A stretch of DNA of 64,000 nucleotides from Christiangramia sabulilitoris (GTDB taxonomy: Bacteria; Bacteroidota; Bacteroidia; Flavobacteriales; Flavobacteriaceae): NCBI RefSeq assembly GCF_007050985.1, contig NZ_VHSF01000001.1, forward strand, positions 620,001 to 684,000, read 5' to 3'. How positions within the stretch are numbered: position 1 is the first letter of the stretch; each line of letters opens with the position of its first letter. Of this stretch, positions 45,600 through 53,734 are shown one piece after another. The notes under the pieces were generated by a model. The model saw only the letters and a program-made list of their open reading frames with translations. It ran no database searches and had not been told where the DNA came from. The translations under genes were made by a program, and so were the position numbers.

Positions 45600-46602
45600 G
45601 ACATTCACAGATAAGATCCTGCTTGTTCTTAAGGGTCTTGCTATGGGCGCGGCGAATAAGGTTCCGGGAGTCTCTGGCGGTGTGGTTGCTTTTGTTGCGG
45701 GTTTTTATGAGGAATTCATTTATTCCCTTCAAAAAATAAATCTTAAAGCTTTTAAACTGCTCATCTCAGGCAGATTCAGCAGCTTATACAGATATACAAA
45801 TGGGAAATTCCTGGTATTGTTAATCCTGGGGATGCTTATTAGTTATTTTAGCGTATCCAAGATCCTGGATTATCTAATTATTCATTATGAATTATATGTA
45901 TGGTCTTCCTTTTTTGGGATGATCATAGGGTCTATTTACTATATAAGCCGGGATTTTGATGAATGGGACAAAAATTCCATTGTTTTTGCCATTCTTGGAA
46001 TCATCGCAGGTATAGGAATAAGTTTTCTGGAACCTGCACGTGAAAATGATAATCTCTGGTTCGTTTTTGTCTGCGGAATGATAAGTGTATCTGGAATGAC
46101 CCTGCCAGGATTATCGGGCAGTTTTATCCTAATACTCCTGGGTAATTATGTTCTGCTGCTTGTAGATTCAGTAAATGCCCTGTACGATACCATAGCTGAA
46201 ATTTTCGTTCTGGATTTTGACTTCCTGGATAATGCCGAAAGAATGAGAATGCTACAGGTGCTCATGGTTTTTGCCACGGGCTCCCTTGCCGGGCTGGTCT
46301 CACTTTCGCACCTGCTGGGTTATGTCCTGAAGAAAAGAAAAAAGCAGACCTATGCCATGATCATTGGCTTTATCACAGGATCTTTAGGGGTTGTCTGGCC
46401 CTGGAAAGAAAAGATCTTTAAACTGAATAAGGAAGGGGAAGTATTAATTGATCGCGAGGGCAATAAGATCATTGATAATTATGACCGTTATTTTCCTCAA
46501 TTTGATCTTGGTGAAACCTGGCTGGCTATATTCTTTATATTGATAGGTATATTTATCGTATTGGGACTGGCCTGGTATGAAAATAAAAATTCCGCGCGAT
46601 GA
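45586..46602 (+). CDS. DUF368 membrane protein (PopT-like polyprenyl-phosphate translocase), copy 2
   Basis: A 338-residue homologue of the preceding gene with the same double signature: MGAANKVPGVSGGVVAFVAGFYEEF near residue 19 and MTLPGLSGSFILILLGNY near residue 168. The sequence between the motifs and the loops differs widely from copy 1, so this is an old duplication. Its start lies inside copy 1. aroE starts four bases before its stop, so all three genes are coupled. Confidence 0.9.
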   Translation: MQQTRTFTDKILLVLKGLAMGAANKVPGVSGGVVAFVAGFYEEFIYSLQKINLKAFKLLISGRFSSLYRYTNGKFLVLLILGMLISYFSVSKILDYLIIHYELYVWSSFFGMIIGSIYYISRDFDEWDKNSIVFAILGIIAGIGISFLEPARENDNLWFVFVCGMISVSGMTLPGLSGSFILILLGNYVLLLVDSVNALYDTIAEIFVLDFDFLDNAERMRMLQVLMVFATGSLAGLVSLSHLLGYVLKKRKKQTYAMIIGFITGSLGVVWPWKEKIFKLNKEGEVLIDREGNKIIDNYDRYFPQFDLGETWLAIFFILIGIFIVLGLAWYENKNSAR

Positions 46603-47327
46603 GAACCTTTGGTCTTATTGGAAAAAATATAGACTATTCTTTTTCCAGAAAGTATTTTTCTGACAAATTCAGGAAAGAATATTTAGAAGATAAATACCGC
46701 AATTTTGACATTCCTGAAATTGAGCAGTTTCAGCAAGTGATACAAAACAATGTGATTGCCGGGCTCAATGTCACCATTCCTTATAAAGAAGCGATCATTC
46801 CCTATCTGGATCACCTGGATCCACACGCAAAAAAGATACAGGCAGTAAATACAATCAAATTTGAAAGAGACGGAAGCCTGACCGGTCATAACACCGATTA
46901 CTGGGGATTTCTGGAAGCATTAAAGCCTGGCTTAAAGCCGCAACATAAATCTGCACTTATTCTTGGAACAGGTGGAGCCTCCAAGGCGGTTGCTTATGCC
47001 CTGGATATTCTCGACATTAATTATAAGTTCGTTTCCCGTAAGCCCGGGAATGCCAGGTTATCTTATGATGAACTCGATAAAGACATCCTCAATAAATATC
47101 TGCTGATAGTAAATACCACCCCGCTGGGAACCTTTCCTGAGGTAAATGCCTCTCCAGAGATCCCATATCAGCACATCACCAGTGAACATCTTGTTTTTGA
47201 CCTTATTTATAATCCCGCCGTGACTCAATTTATGAAGTTAGCTGCAGATAATGGTGCAGAAACCTTGAATGGTCTGGAGATGTTAAAGTTTCAGGCAGAA
47301 CGCGCCTGGGATATTTGGAATTCCTGA
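46599..47327 (+). CDS. aroE: shikimate dehydrogenase
   Basis: NADP-dependent reduction of 3-dehydroshikimate in the chorismate pathway, cytosolic. At 242 residues it is shorter than the E. coli enzyme but normal in this phylum. The substrate motif SFSRKYFSDKF near residue 14, GLNVTIPYKE (with the catalytic Lys) near residue 53, NTDYWGF near residue 98, and the nucleotide loop ILGTGGASKAV near residue 119 are visible. It overlaps the second DUF368 gene by four bases. Confidence 0.95.
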   Translation: MRTFGLIGKNIDYSFSRKYFSDKFRKEYLEDKYRNFDIPEIEQFQQVIQNNVIAGLNVTIPYKEAIIPYLDHLDPHAKKIQAVNTIKFERDGSLTGHNTDYWGFLEALKPGLKPQHKSALILGTGGASKAVAYALDILDINYKFVSRKPGNARLSYDELDKDILNKYLLIVNTTPLGTFPEVNASPEIPYQHITSEHLVFDLIYNPAVTQFMKLAADNGAETLNGLEMLKFQAERAWDIWNS

Positions 47328-47395
47328 ATAAACCCAATAAATACCTGATTCCGGCCATATAAATAAAACCATTCGCTTGTCCAATTTTAGGGGAG

Positions 47396-47424
47396 TTGTT
47401 ATCTTTCAGAAATAATAGATTTTG
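47396..47424 (+). promoter_or_regulatory. promoter candidate for the DUF349 gene
   Basis: TTG (47396-47398), 17 bases, then TAGATTTTG (47416-47424). The -7 element is one base longer than TAnnTTTG but otherwise fits. The ATG is at 47447. Confidence 0.5.
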
Positions 47425-47446
47425 AGGAACCCTAACATTGAAATAT

Positions 47447-49792
47447 ATGTCACAGCAAGAAAATGAGAACAAGAAAAAGGAGCTTTCTTCCGAAGACCCT
47501 AATAAGCCAATTGGCGCAAAAAAGTCGGATGAAAACTCTTTAGAGGAGAATAAGGAAAAGATGTCGACAGAGTCTGTTGGTGACCAATCAAAAGAAAATA
47601 CTAAGAACACTTCAGATAAAGGGGTAGATTCAGATTCTGCAGTGAAAGAAGACAGCACAGATCATGAAGATGCCATGCTGGACGAATCGGCTTCCGGGCA
47701 GGCAACTTCAGATCAAAAGTCACGCGAGAAAGAAGATCCTGAAAGTGATCCATATATGGATATCGAGGAAGATCAGGAAGTGGAAAATCCATTTTTCAAG
47801 GAGCCGAAAATAGCCAAAGAAGATACGGAAGAGAAGCAAAAAAAAGAAAAGAAGATTTCAGAATCTACAGATCATGAAGATGCCATGGTTTCAGAATCTG
47901 CTTCAAAAAATCAGGTTGTAGAAGATGATGATGATGACGAAGACCTGGATAGTGATATAGCCGAGGCTGTGGTTGGAGAACATAAAAGAACTAGCGGCAA
48001 TAACCATGAGGAGGATATGGAAAGTGCCGTGGCCGAAGACAGTGAAGATGAAAGTGCCAATGAGCGCCATGATATAGAGAAAAAGGATTATCACTCCATG
48101 ACCATGGAGGCGCTGGCAGATGAGCTGGAAAAACTTCTGAAAAATGAGAAAGTCCAGGCGATCAAAGAGCATGTAGCAGAGATCCGCTCAGAATTCAATG
48201 CCAAGTTTGATGAGGAAATGGAAGAAAAGAAAGAAGATTTTCTTGCAGATGGCGGCAATATCATCGATTTCCACTACTCTACTCCGCTGAAAAAGCGGTT
48301 TAGTTCTCTTTATTTCGATTATAAGGAGAAAAGAAACGACTATTACAAGAGACTTAAAAAGGACCTTAATGAAAATCTTCAAAAAAGACTGGATCTTATT
48401 GAAGAGCTAAAAGGTTTACTGGGTGTTGAAGAAAACATCAACACCACCTATAATCATTTTAAAGAGATCCAGGAAAAATGGCGTACGGCCGGGCCAATCC
48501 CCCGGGACAAATACAATAATGTCTGGAACACCTATCACCATCATGTAGAGAATTTCTATGATTTTCTTCATTTGAACAGGGAATTCAGAGATTTGGATTT
48601 TAAACATAATCTTGAGCAAAAGTTAAAGGTTATAGACCGCGCAGAAGAGCTGGTGCAGGAGGAAAATACCAACCGTGCTTTCCGGGAACTTCAAATGTTG
48701 CATAAGATGTGGAAGGAAGAACTTGGTCCTGTCGCCAAAGAATACCGGGAAGATATCTGGGAAAGATTCAGTAATGCCACTAAGAAAATTCATGATAAGA
48801 GGCAGGAATATTTCAACCAGCTGGATGAGGAATATGAAAAGAACTGGGAGCGCAAAAGAGAGATCATAGATAAGATCAGGGAAATCGCGCAGGAGGATTT
48901 TGACAGTCATAATAAATGGCAGCAAAAAATCAAGGAGATCGAAGCCCTTCGGGAAGAATTTTTTAATGCCGGCAAGGTTCCCAGGAGTAAAAACCAGGAA
49001 ACCTGGAATGTCTTTAAAGAGAATGTTAGAAAGTTCAACCGAAAGAAGAATGCTTTTTATAAGAATCTGAAGAAGCAGCAATACGAAAACCTGGAAAAGA
49101 AGAAAGAACTTATCCAGATCGCAGAGGATAATAAGGATAGTGATGATTTTAAAACCGTCACTCCATTAATGAAAAAGATCCAGGCAGACTGGAAGAAAAT
49201 AGGTCATGTGCCCAGAAAGGATAGTGATAAGGTCTGGAAGCAATTCAAAAAAGCCTGTAATCATTACTTCGATCGTATGCACGCCCAGCGCAACGAAGAT
49301 AATAAGGAAGAGATTGAAGCTTTTGAAAAGAAGAAAGAGATCCTGGATAAGGTAAAAGCTATTGAATTAAGTGGGAATAAAAAGGAAGATCTTCCAAAGA
49401 TCAAGGAGCAGATCAATGCCTGGAAAGAGGTTGGGAAAATCCCTTACAACAAACGATTTATTGAAGGTAAATTCAACAAGGCCCTGGATCAATTATTCAA
49501 GAAAATGGATATTGATAATACTAAGGCTGAAATGATGAAATATGAGAATAAAGTTCAGGCCCTGGATAATGCCGATGATGATAAGAAAATTAGAAACGAA
49601 CATTATTTCTTAACTAAAAAGATAGAGGAAACCAAGGCCGAGATAAGGCAACTGGAAAATAACCTGCAATTCTTTTCTAATGTGGATGATAAAAATCCAT
49701 TGGTACAGGACGTTCATAAGAACATAGAAAATCATAAGGCAGATCTGGAGGTCTGGAAAGAGAAACTCAGAAAGATCAAGTCTTTATACTAA
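47447..49792 (+). CDS. DUF349 repeat protein with a long acidic N-terminus
   Basis: A 781-residue protein from the ATG at 47447; a TTG nine bases upstream is also possible. Residues 1-200 are disordered and highly acidic, with a run of Asp/Glu and the repeated motif STDHEDAM...ESAS at about residues 69 and 139. From about residue 250 on, five or six DUF349 helical repeats follow, each with a W-x-x-A/VG-x-(I/V)P-R signature (for example EKWRTAGPIPRDKYNNVW). The C-terminus is coiled-coil. No function is established for the family. It is soluble and lacks a signal peptide. Confidence 0.88.
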   Translation: MSQQENENKKKELSSEDPNKPIGAKKSDENSLEENKEKMSTESVGDQSKENTKNTSDKGVDSDSAVKEDSTDHEDAMLDESASGQATSDQKSREKEDPESDPYMDIEEDQEVENPFFKEPKIAKEDTEEKQKKEKKISESTDHEDAMVSESASKNQVVEDDDDDEDLDSDIAEAVVGEHKRTSGNNHEEDMESAVAEDSEDESANERHDIEKKDYHSMTMEALADELEKLLKNEKVQAIKEHVAEIRSEFNAKFDEEMEEKKEDFLADGGNIIDFHYSTPLKKRFSSLYFDYKEKRNDYYKRLKKDLNENLQKRLDLIEELKGLLGVEENINTTYNHFKEIQEKWRTAGPIPRDKYNNVWNTYHHHVENFYDFLHLNREFRDLDFKHNLEQKLKVIDRAEELVQEENTNRAFRELQMLHKMWKEELGPVAKEYREDIWERFSNATKKIHDKRQEYFNQLDEEYEKNWERKREIIDKIREIAQEDFDSHNKWQQKIKEIEALREEFFNAGKVPRSKNQETWNVFKENVRKFNRKKNAFYKNLKKQQYENLEKKKELIQIAEDNKDSDDFKTVTPLMKKIQADWKKIGHVPRKDSDKVWKQFKKACNHYFDRMHAQRNEDNKEEIEAFEKKKEILDKVKAIELSGNKKEDLPKIKEQINAWKEVGKIPYNKRFIEGKFNKALDQLFKKMDIDNTKAEMMKYENKVQALDNADDDKKIRNEHYFLTKKIEETKAEIRQLENNLQFFSNVDDKNPLVQDVHKNIENHKADLEVWKEKLRKIKSLY

Positions 49793-49795
49793 AAC

Positions 49796-50428
49796 ATGGA
49801 AATGCCTTGCAGTTTATGCAATTGCGAAACCCGGAAGTTCCAGACGGTTAAGGAACGGGAATATTTGCAATGTGTAAGTTGCAGGGCAATTTTACTTTCC
49901 CCAAAATTTTATCTTTCACCACAGGCAGAAAAATTCAGATACAGTCTGCATAACAACGATGTTAACGACCCGGGATATATTCATTTTGTTTCCCCTATCG
50001 TAAAAAGAATCCGGGCAGATTTTGACCGTAATTCCAGCGGCCTTGATTTTGGATGCGGTACCGGGCCGGTGATCACCACAGAGCTAAGAAAAAGTGGTTA
50101 TACCCTGGAACTATACGATCCTTTTTTTAACCCAAACAGAAGTGCCCTCAAGAAGAAATTCGATTTTATAGTTTGCTGTGAAGTGATGGAACACTTCAAA
50201 AACCCTCTGCAGGAATTTAAATTATTACGCTCACTGCTCAAGGAGCATGGCAAATTATATTGCAAAACCGAGGTATGGAAAGAGTCTGTAGAATTCCAGG
50301 ATTGGCATTATAAAAATGACTTAACTCATGTCTTCTTTTATAACAGAAAAACACTGGAATGGATAAGCCACAACCTTGATTACTCTGGCGTGGCGATACT
50401 TAAAGATTTTATTGTTTTTTCTGCCTGA
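49796..50428 (+). CDS. class I SAM-dependent methyltransferase with zinc-ribbon N-terminus
   Basis: A 210-residue protein starting three bases after the DUF349 stop. Two CxxC pairs (C5/C8 and C28/C31) form a small zinc-ribbon-like head. The SAM-binding GLDFGCGTGPV is near residue 82, followed by VCCEVMEHFKNP near residue 123. The overall pattern is that of a Methyltransf_23-like enzyme, with the substrate unknown. The next gene, mazG, is convergent and starts at the adjacent base with no overlap. Confidence 0.85.
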   Translation: MEMPCSLCNCETRKFQTVKEREYLQCVSCRAILLSPKFYLSPQAEKFRYSLHNNDVNDPGYIHFVSPIVKRIRADFDRNSSGLDFGCGTGPVITTELRKSGYTLELYDPFFNPNRSALKKKFDFIVCCEVMEHFKNPLQEFKLLRSLLKEHGKLYCKTEVWKESVEFQDWHYKNDLTHVFFYNRKTLEWISHNLDYSGVAILKDFIVFSA

Positions 50429-51202
50429 TCACTGTTTTTTCGCTTCGTTCCAAAAGAAATCCATTTCAGCCAGGGTCATATCCTTTAAAGCTTTGTTTCT
50501 CTCCTTCGCTTTTTCCTCAAGGTACTGGAAGCGTTTAATAAACTTCTTATTTGTTCGTTCCAGGGCGTTCTCCGGGTTTACCTTAAGGAAACGGGCATAG
50601 TTAACCATAGAGAAGAGAACATCGCCAAATTCGGCCTCTATTTCATCCTTATTATCTAAAGTTACTTCATGTTGCAACTCCTCCAGTTCTTCTTTTAATT
50701 TTTCAAAAACCTGTTGTGGCTCCTCCCAGTCGAAACCTACCCCGGCAACTTTATCCTGTATCCGGTTAGCTTTTACTATCGCGGGCAGTGATCTTGGCAC
50801 TCCTTCCAGGACACTATTCTTACCTTCTTTTAATTTCAGGTTTTCCCAGTTCTTTTTTACCTCTTCTTCATCGGCCACCTCAACATCTCCATAGATATGT
50901 GGATGCCGGTCTATCAATTTATCACAGATACTATTTGCTACATCTGCGATATCAAAATCATTGGTTTCACTGCCTATTTTGGCGTAGAAGACCAAATGCA
51001 GCAAAACATCTCCCAGTTCCTTTTTGATCTCCTGCATATCCTTATCCAGGATCGCATCGCCAAGTTCGTAGGTTTCCTCAATAGTTAGATGTCTTAGCGA
51101 CTCCATGGTTTGCTTACGGTCCCATGGGCATTGTTCCCGGAGTTCGTCCATGATGGTTAATAATCTATCGAATGCTTTAAGCTGATCTTCTCTGGAGTTC
51201 AT
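50429..51202 (-). CDS. mazG: nucleoside triphosphate pyrophosphohydrolase
   Basis: Hydrolyses noncanonical or excess NTPs to NMP and pyrophosphate. I start at the ATG at 51202 (257 residues, MNSREDQLKAFDRLLTIMDELR), matching the family; an ATG at 51241 would add 13 odd residues. Two tandem MazG helical domains are visible: CPWDRKQTMESLRHLTIEETYEL with the metal-binding Glu set near residue 26, then DFDIADVANSICDKLIDRHPHIYGDVEV, and a second domain around GDVLFSMVNYARFL. Confidence 0.94.
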   Translation of the reverse strand: MNSREDQLKAFDRLLTIMDELREQCPWDRKQTMESLRHLTIEETYELGDAILDKDMQEIKKELGDVLLHLVFYAKIGSETNDFDIADVANSICDKLIDRHPHIYGDVEVADEEEVKKNWENLKLKEGKNSVLEGVPRSLPAIVKANRIQDKVAGVGFDWEEPQQVFEKLKEELEELQHEVTLDNKDEIEAEFGDVLFSMVNYARFLKVNPENALERTNKKFIKRFQYLEEKAKERNKALKDMTLAEMDFFWNEAKKQ

Positions 51203-51363
51203 AGCTGAAAAATGATTTTTGTAAAAATAGGATTTCATCAAACGAAATCTGAAATTATTCCCTAAAACTTATTTTATAAAAATTCATCCTGAATTTATTA
51301 CAGGATTTATTTCTACCTCAAAAGCTGAAACTCCCTGTGCCTCGGGACAGCTTGACGGTAAAG

Positions 51364-51427
51364 TTATTCCACAAAAAAAGTTTCTCTTTTCAGAGAGGCT
51401 TCTGCTTCTGGGTGGAAGACCGGTTTC
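51364..51427 (-). repeat. partial copy of tRNA-His 3' end plus terminator
   Basis: These 64 bases match 51486-51549 at 62 positions, at an offset of 122. The matching segment covers the tRNA-His terminator and the last 17 bases of the tRNA gene. The two differences (TT for CC at about 51381-51382) fall in the terminator stem and weaken it. Confidence 0.9.
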
Positions 51428-51485
51428 ACTTCGACCTCGCTCAATACAGGCTTCTCACCGGTCTTACCTATCTATCTTTTTCATT

Positions 51486-51549
51486 TTATTCCACAAAAAA
51501 AGCCTCTCTTTTCAGAGAGGCTTCTGCTTCTGGGTGGAAGACCGGTTTC
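51486..51549 (-). repeat. 64-bp direct repeat at the 3' end of tRNA-His (intact copy)
   Basis: This copy is joined to the complete tRNA-His and its working terminator. It is the partner of 51364-51427. Confidence 0.9.
51494..51523 (-). terminator. Rho-independent terminator of tRNA-His
   Basis: Read on the minus strand the stem AAGCCTCTCT/AGAGAGGCTT has a four-base loop and is followed by T7. It begins about ten bases beyond the tRNA 3' end. Confidence 0.85.
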
Positions 51550-51607
51550 GAACCGGCGACCTCCGGAACCACAATCCGGCGCTCTAACCAGCTGAGCTAC
51601 AACCACC
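51533..51607 (-). tRNA. tRNA-His (anticodon GTG)
   Basis: On the minus strand the sequence opens GGTGGTTGTAGCTCAG, with the extra 5' G (G-1) typical of tRNA-His. The D-arm is normal, the anticodon stem CCGGA/TCCGG holds a loop containing GTG, and the T-arm reads GCCGGTTCGAAACCGG. The acceptor stem pairs G-C at most positions but has two adjacent T-T mispairs (positions 5-68 and 6-67). CCA is not encoded. The assignment to His is firm from the anticodon and G-1. Confidence 0.92.
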
Positions 51608-51667
51608 ATTTGATTAGCGGATGCAAATGTAAGTTATTTCAACTATTTCGCAAAGAAAAAATTTCAA

Positions 51668-52384
51668 TTAAATAAGATCAAATATCGAATCTACCGCGAC
51701 ATTTCTCTCCACGGTAAAGCCCTCGGCATGCTGAGTGTTGATCAGTCTACCCATGTCCTGAGCACGGTAAGTTATGCTATCCAGAAAGTTACTACTGGAA
51801 ATCGGGGTTTCTGGTTCCTTACTGTTCTCGTCAAAGAACTGTGATCTATAGGCCAGAACCGATTCTAATTTTTTATCGAGATATCCCGAAATATCTACCA
51901 CAAAATCTGGTTTCAGGTTTTTCCACTGGATATAATGAAATACATGTTTAGGTCTCCATGCTTCCTGTCTATTCCCTTCCATTATGGTTTCGATCTTTCT
52001 CAATCCGCTTAGAAAGCAGGCTTCGCTCACCAGTTTCGCACCTTTCCCATGGTCTATATGCCGGTCTTCTACCGCATTGCAAAGAATGATCTCCGGCCTG
52101 TATTTTCTTATTATTTTAATAACCTCAAGCTTATGGGCGGTATTATTCTCAAAGAATCCATCGCTGAATTCCAAATTGTGACGCATTTTCACGCCAAGCA
52201 CCTCTGCTGCAGCTTTAGCTTCCCTGTCCCTTATTTCGGCAGTTCCCCTGGTTCCCAATTCTCCCCTGGTAAGATCCAGGATCCCCACTTTTTTACCCCG
52301 GTCAATCTCTTTAGCGATGGTTCCTGAGCAGCTCAACTCCACATCATCTGGATGAGAACCTACTGCCAGTATATCTAATTTCAT
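51668..52384 (-). CDS. bshB1: bacillithiol biosynthesis deacetylase BshB1
   Basis: Zinc-dependent deacetylase that removes acetyl from GlcNAc-malate in bacillithiol synthesis, cytosolic, 238 residues. The metal motif is SHPDDVELSCSG near residue 10, DLTRGELGTRGTAEIRDREA near residue 37 is the substrate loop, and AVEDRHIDHGKGAKL near residue 104 contributes the third ligand. Other bsh genes are not in this window. It lies 19 bases downstream of a sulfur-amino-acid enzyme, which may help supply cysteine. Confidence 0.95.
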   Translation of the reverse strand: MKLDILAVGSHPDDVELSCSGTIAKEIDRGKKVGILDLTRGELGTRGTAEIRDREAKAAAEVLGVKMRHNLEFSDGFFENNTAHKLEVIKIIRKYRPEIILCNAVEDRHIDHGKGAKLVSEACFLSGLRKIETIMEGNRQEAWRPKHVFHYIQWKNLKPDFVVDISGYLDKKLESVLAYRSQFFDENSKEPETPISSSNFLDSITYRAQDMGRLINTQHAEGFTVERNVAVDSIFDLI

Positions 52385-52403
52385 ATCTTTTGAATCTGAT
52401 TCT

Positions 52404-53555
52404 TTATTTCTTTGTTTTTTCTATGGCCTGACTAAGATCTGCTATAAGATCTTCTGTTTCTTCAATTCCTACTGAAAATCTTAAGAGGTTATCCTTAATT
52501 CCCTGTTTTCTTCTATCCTCCTCACTTAAAAGCCCATGTGAAGTTTGAGATGGCAGCAGAATTGTACTTTCTACCCCTGCCAGACTCATTGAAGGTTTTA
52601 TGAGCTCTAATGCTTTCATGAACGCAGATGCATCAATATTCTCTGCCAGCTCGAAAGACAGCATCCCTCCAAAACCCTTCATTTGCCTTTTCGCCAGTTC
52701 ATGATCGGGGTGTTGTTTTAGACCCGGATAATACACATTAGCTACCTGTTCATGAGAACTTAAAAATTCAGCCAGTTTCATGGCATTTTCGTTTTGAGCT
52801 TTTACCCTTATCCCCATGGTCTTAATACTGCGTTCCAGTAGCCACACGGTATAATCACTAAGGCTGCCTCCAAAATTCTTGGCCATATGGAAGATCCTTT
52901 CGATATTCTCTTCCGAAGAGATCACCGTACCAGCGAGGATGTCACTGTGCCCACCCATATATTTTGTAGCTGAATGAATCACAACGTCAATTCCAAAATC
53001 TATAGGATTTTGATTTACAGGTGATGCAAATGTATTATCGATCATACTTACGAGGTCATGTTCCCTGGCTACTTTTGCCACCGCTTCAAGATCGGTAATC
53101 TTGAGCAAAGGATTGGACGGTGTCTCGATATAGATCACTTTCGTATTTTGCTTTATTTCGGCTTTTAAAGAATCGGCCTTTGCATCTTTGGCAAAGCTGT
53201 ATTCTATTCCAAATTTTTCAAACTCCTCAGTAGCAAGGTTGCTGGTTCCGCCGTATAAGGAATCCTGAAAAACCACGTGGTCCCCAGATTTCAGAAAAGC
53301 CATCAAAGAGGTACTTACGGCAGCCATCCCACTTCCAAAGATCAAAGAAGCTTCTCCATGTTCCAGGGCCGCCATTTTCTTGGCCAGCCCAACCTGATTG
53401 GGAGTATTGAAATAACGCGGATATCTTTTGGTTTCAACATCTTCAAAAGCATAAGAAGTAGACATGTATAATGGAGAGACTGCCCCCTTATACTCATTGT
53501 CCTTTAATTCTCCTACATGTGTGCAAATAGTGTTGATACCTTTGGTATTGCTCAT
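52404..53555 (-). CDS. Cys/Met metabolism PLP enzyme (cystathionine gamma-synthase/lyase family)
   Basis: PLP-dependent trans-sulfuration enzyme, cytosolic, 383 residues. The Schiff-base lysine is K198 in HSATKYMGGHSD. YMSTSYAFED and FGSGMAAVSTSLMAF (near residue 73) form the PLP-phosphate and substrate region, and TPSNPLLKITDL is near residue 145. Whether it makes cystathionine, splits it, or degrades methionine cannot be resolved from the motifs. It is followed on the same strand by bshB1. Confidence 0.91.
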   Translation of the reverse strand: MSNTKGINTICTHVGELKDNEYKGAVSPLYMSTSYAFEDVETKRYPRYFNTPNQVGLAKKMAALEHGEASLIFGSGMAAVSTSLMAFLKSGDHVVFQDSLYGGTSNLATEEFEKFGIEYSFAKDAKADSLKAEIKQNTKVIYIETPSNPLLKITDLEAVAKVAREHDLVSMIDNTFASPVNQNPIDFGIDVVIHSATKYMGGHSDILAGTVISSEENIERIFHMAKNFGGSLSDYTVWLLERSIKTMGIRVKAQNENAMKLAEFLSSHEQVANVYYPGLKQHPDHELAKRQMKGFGGMLSFELAENIDASAFMKALELIKPSMSLAGVESTILLPSQTSHGLLSEEDRRKQGIKDNLLRFSVGIEETEDLIADLSQAIEKTKK

Positions 53556-53734
53556 AAATAAAAATTAAAAAAATTGAGCCCTAATGTACTAAGAATTCTG
53601 GTAAAATTATTTTGACATTCTTTAGTGCTTGCCTGTAGCGGGACAGAAGTTAATAAAAGTTAAACCTTTCTACATATCTCAGGTACTGCCTGATTTTTTG
53701 GGTAACTTTCAGTTCTAACGAAAATTAAGACCAA

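Larger units (their letters stand above)
51203..51532. other. gene-free region with repeat relics and a duplicated tRNA-His 3' end
   Basis: No coding sequence is supported here. From left to right it holds an imperfect hairpin (ATCCTG at 51286-51291 with CAGGAT at 51301-51306), words shared with the 20-kb palindromes (CTGAAACTCC, CTCGGGACAG), a 64-bp direct repeat copy (51364-51427), 58 bases of unrecognised sequence, and the second copy leading into tRNA-His. Confidence 0.75.

Noticed and set aside
48623-49081. 152-codon minus-strand frame inside the DUF349 gene
   Set aside because: The Leu/Ile/Phe-rich translation is the antisense of Lys/Glu codons and only mimics a membrane protein.
53272-53290. 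Second CACGTG centre in the PLP-enzyme gene
   Set aside because: The flanking bases do not resemble parS at all.
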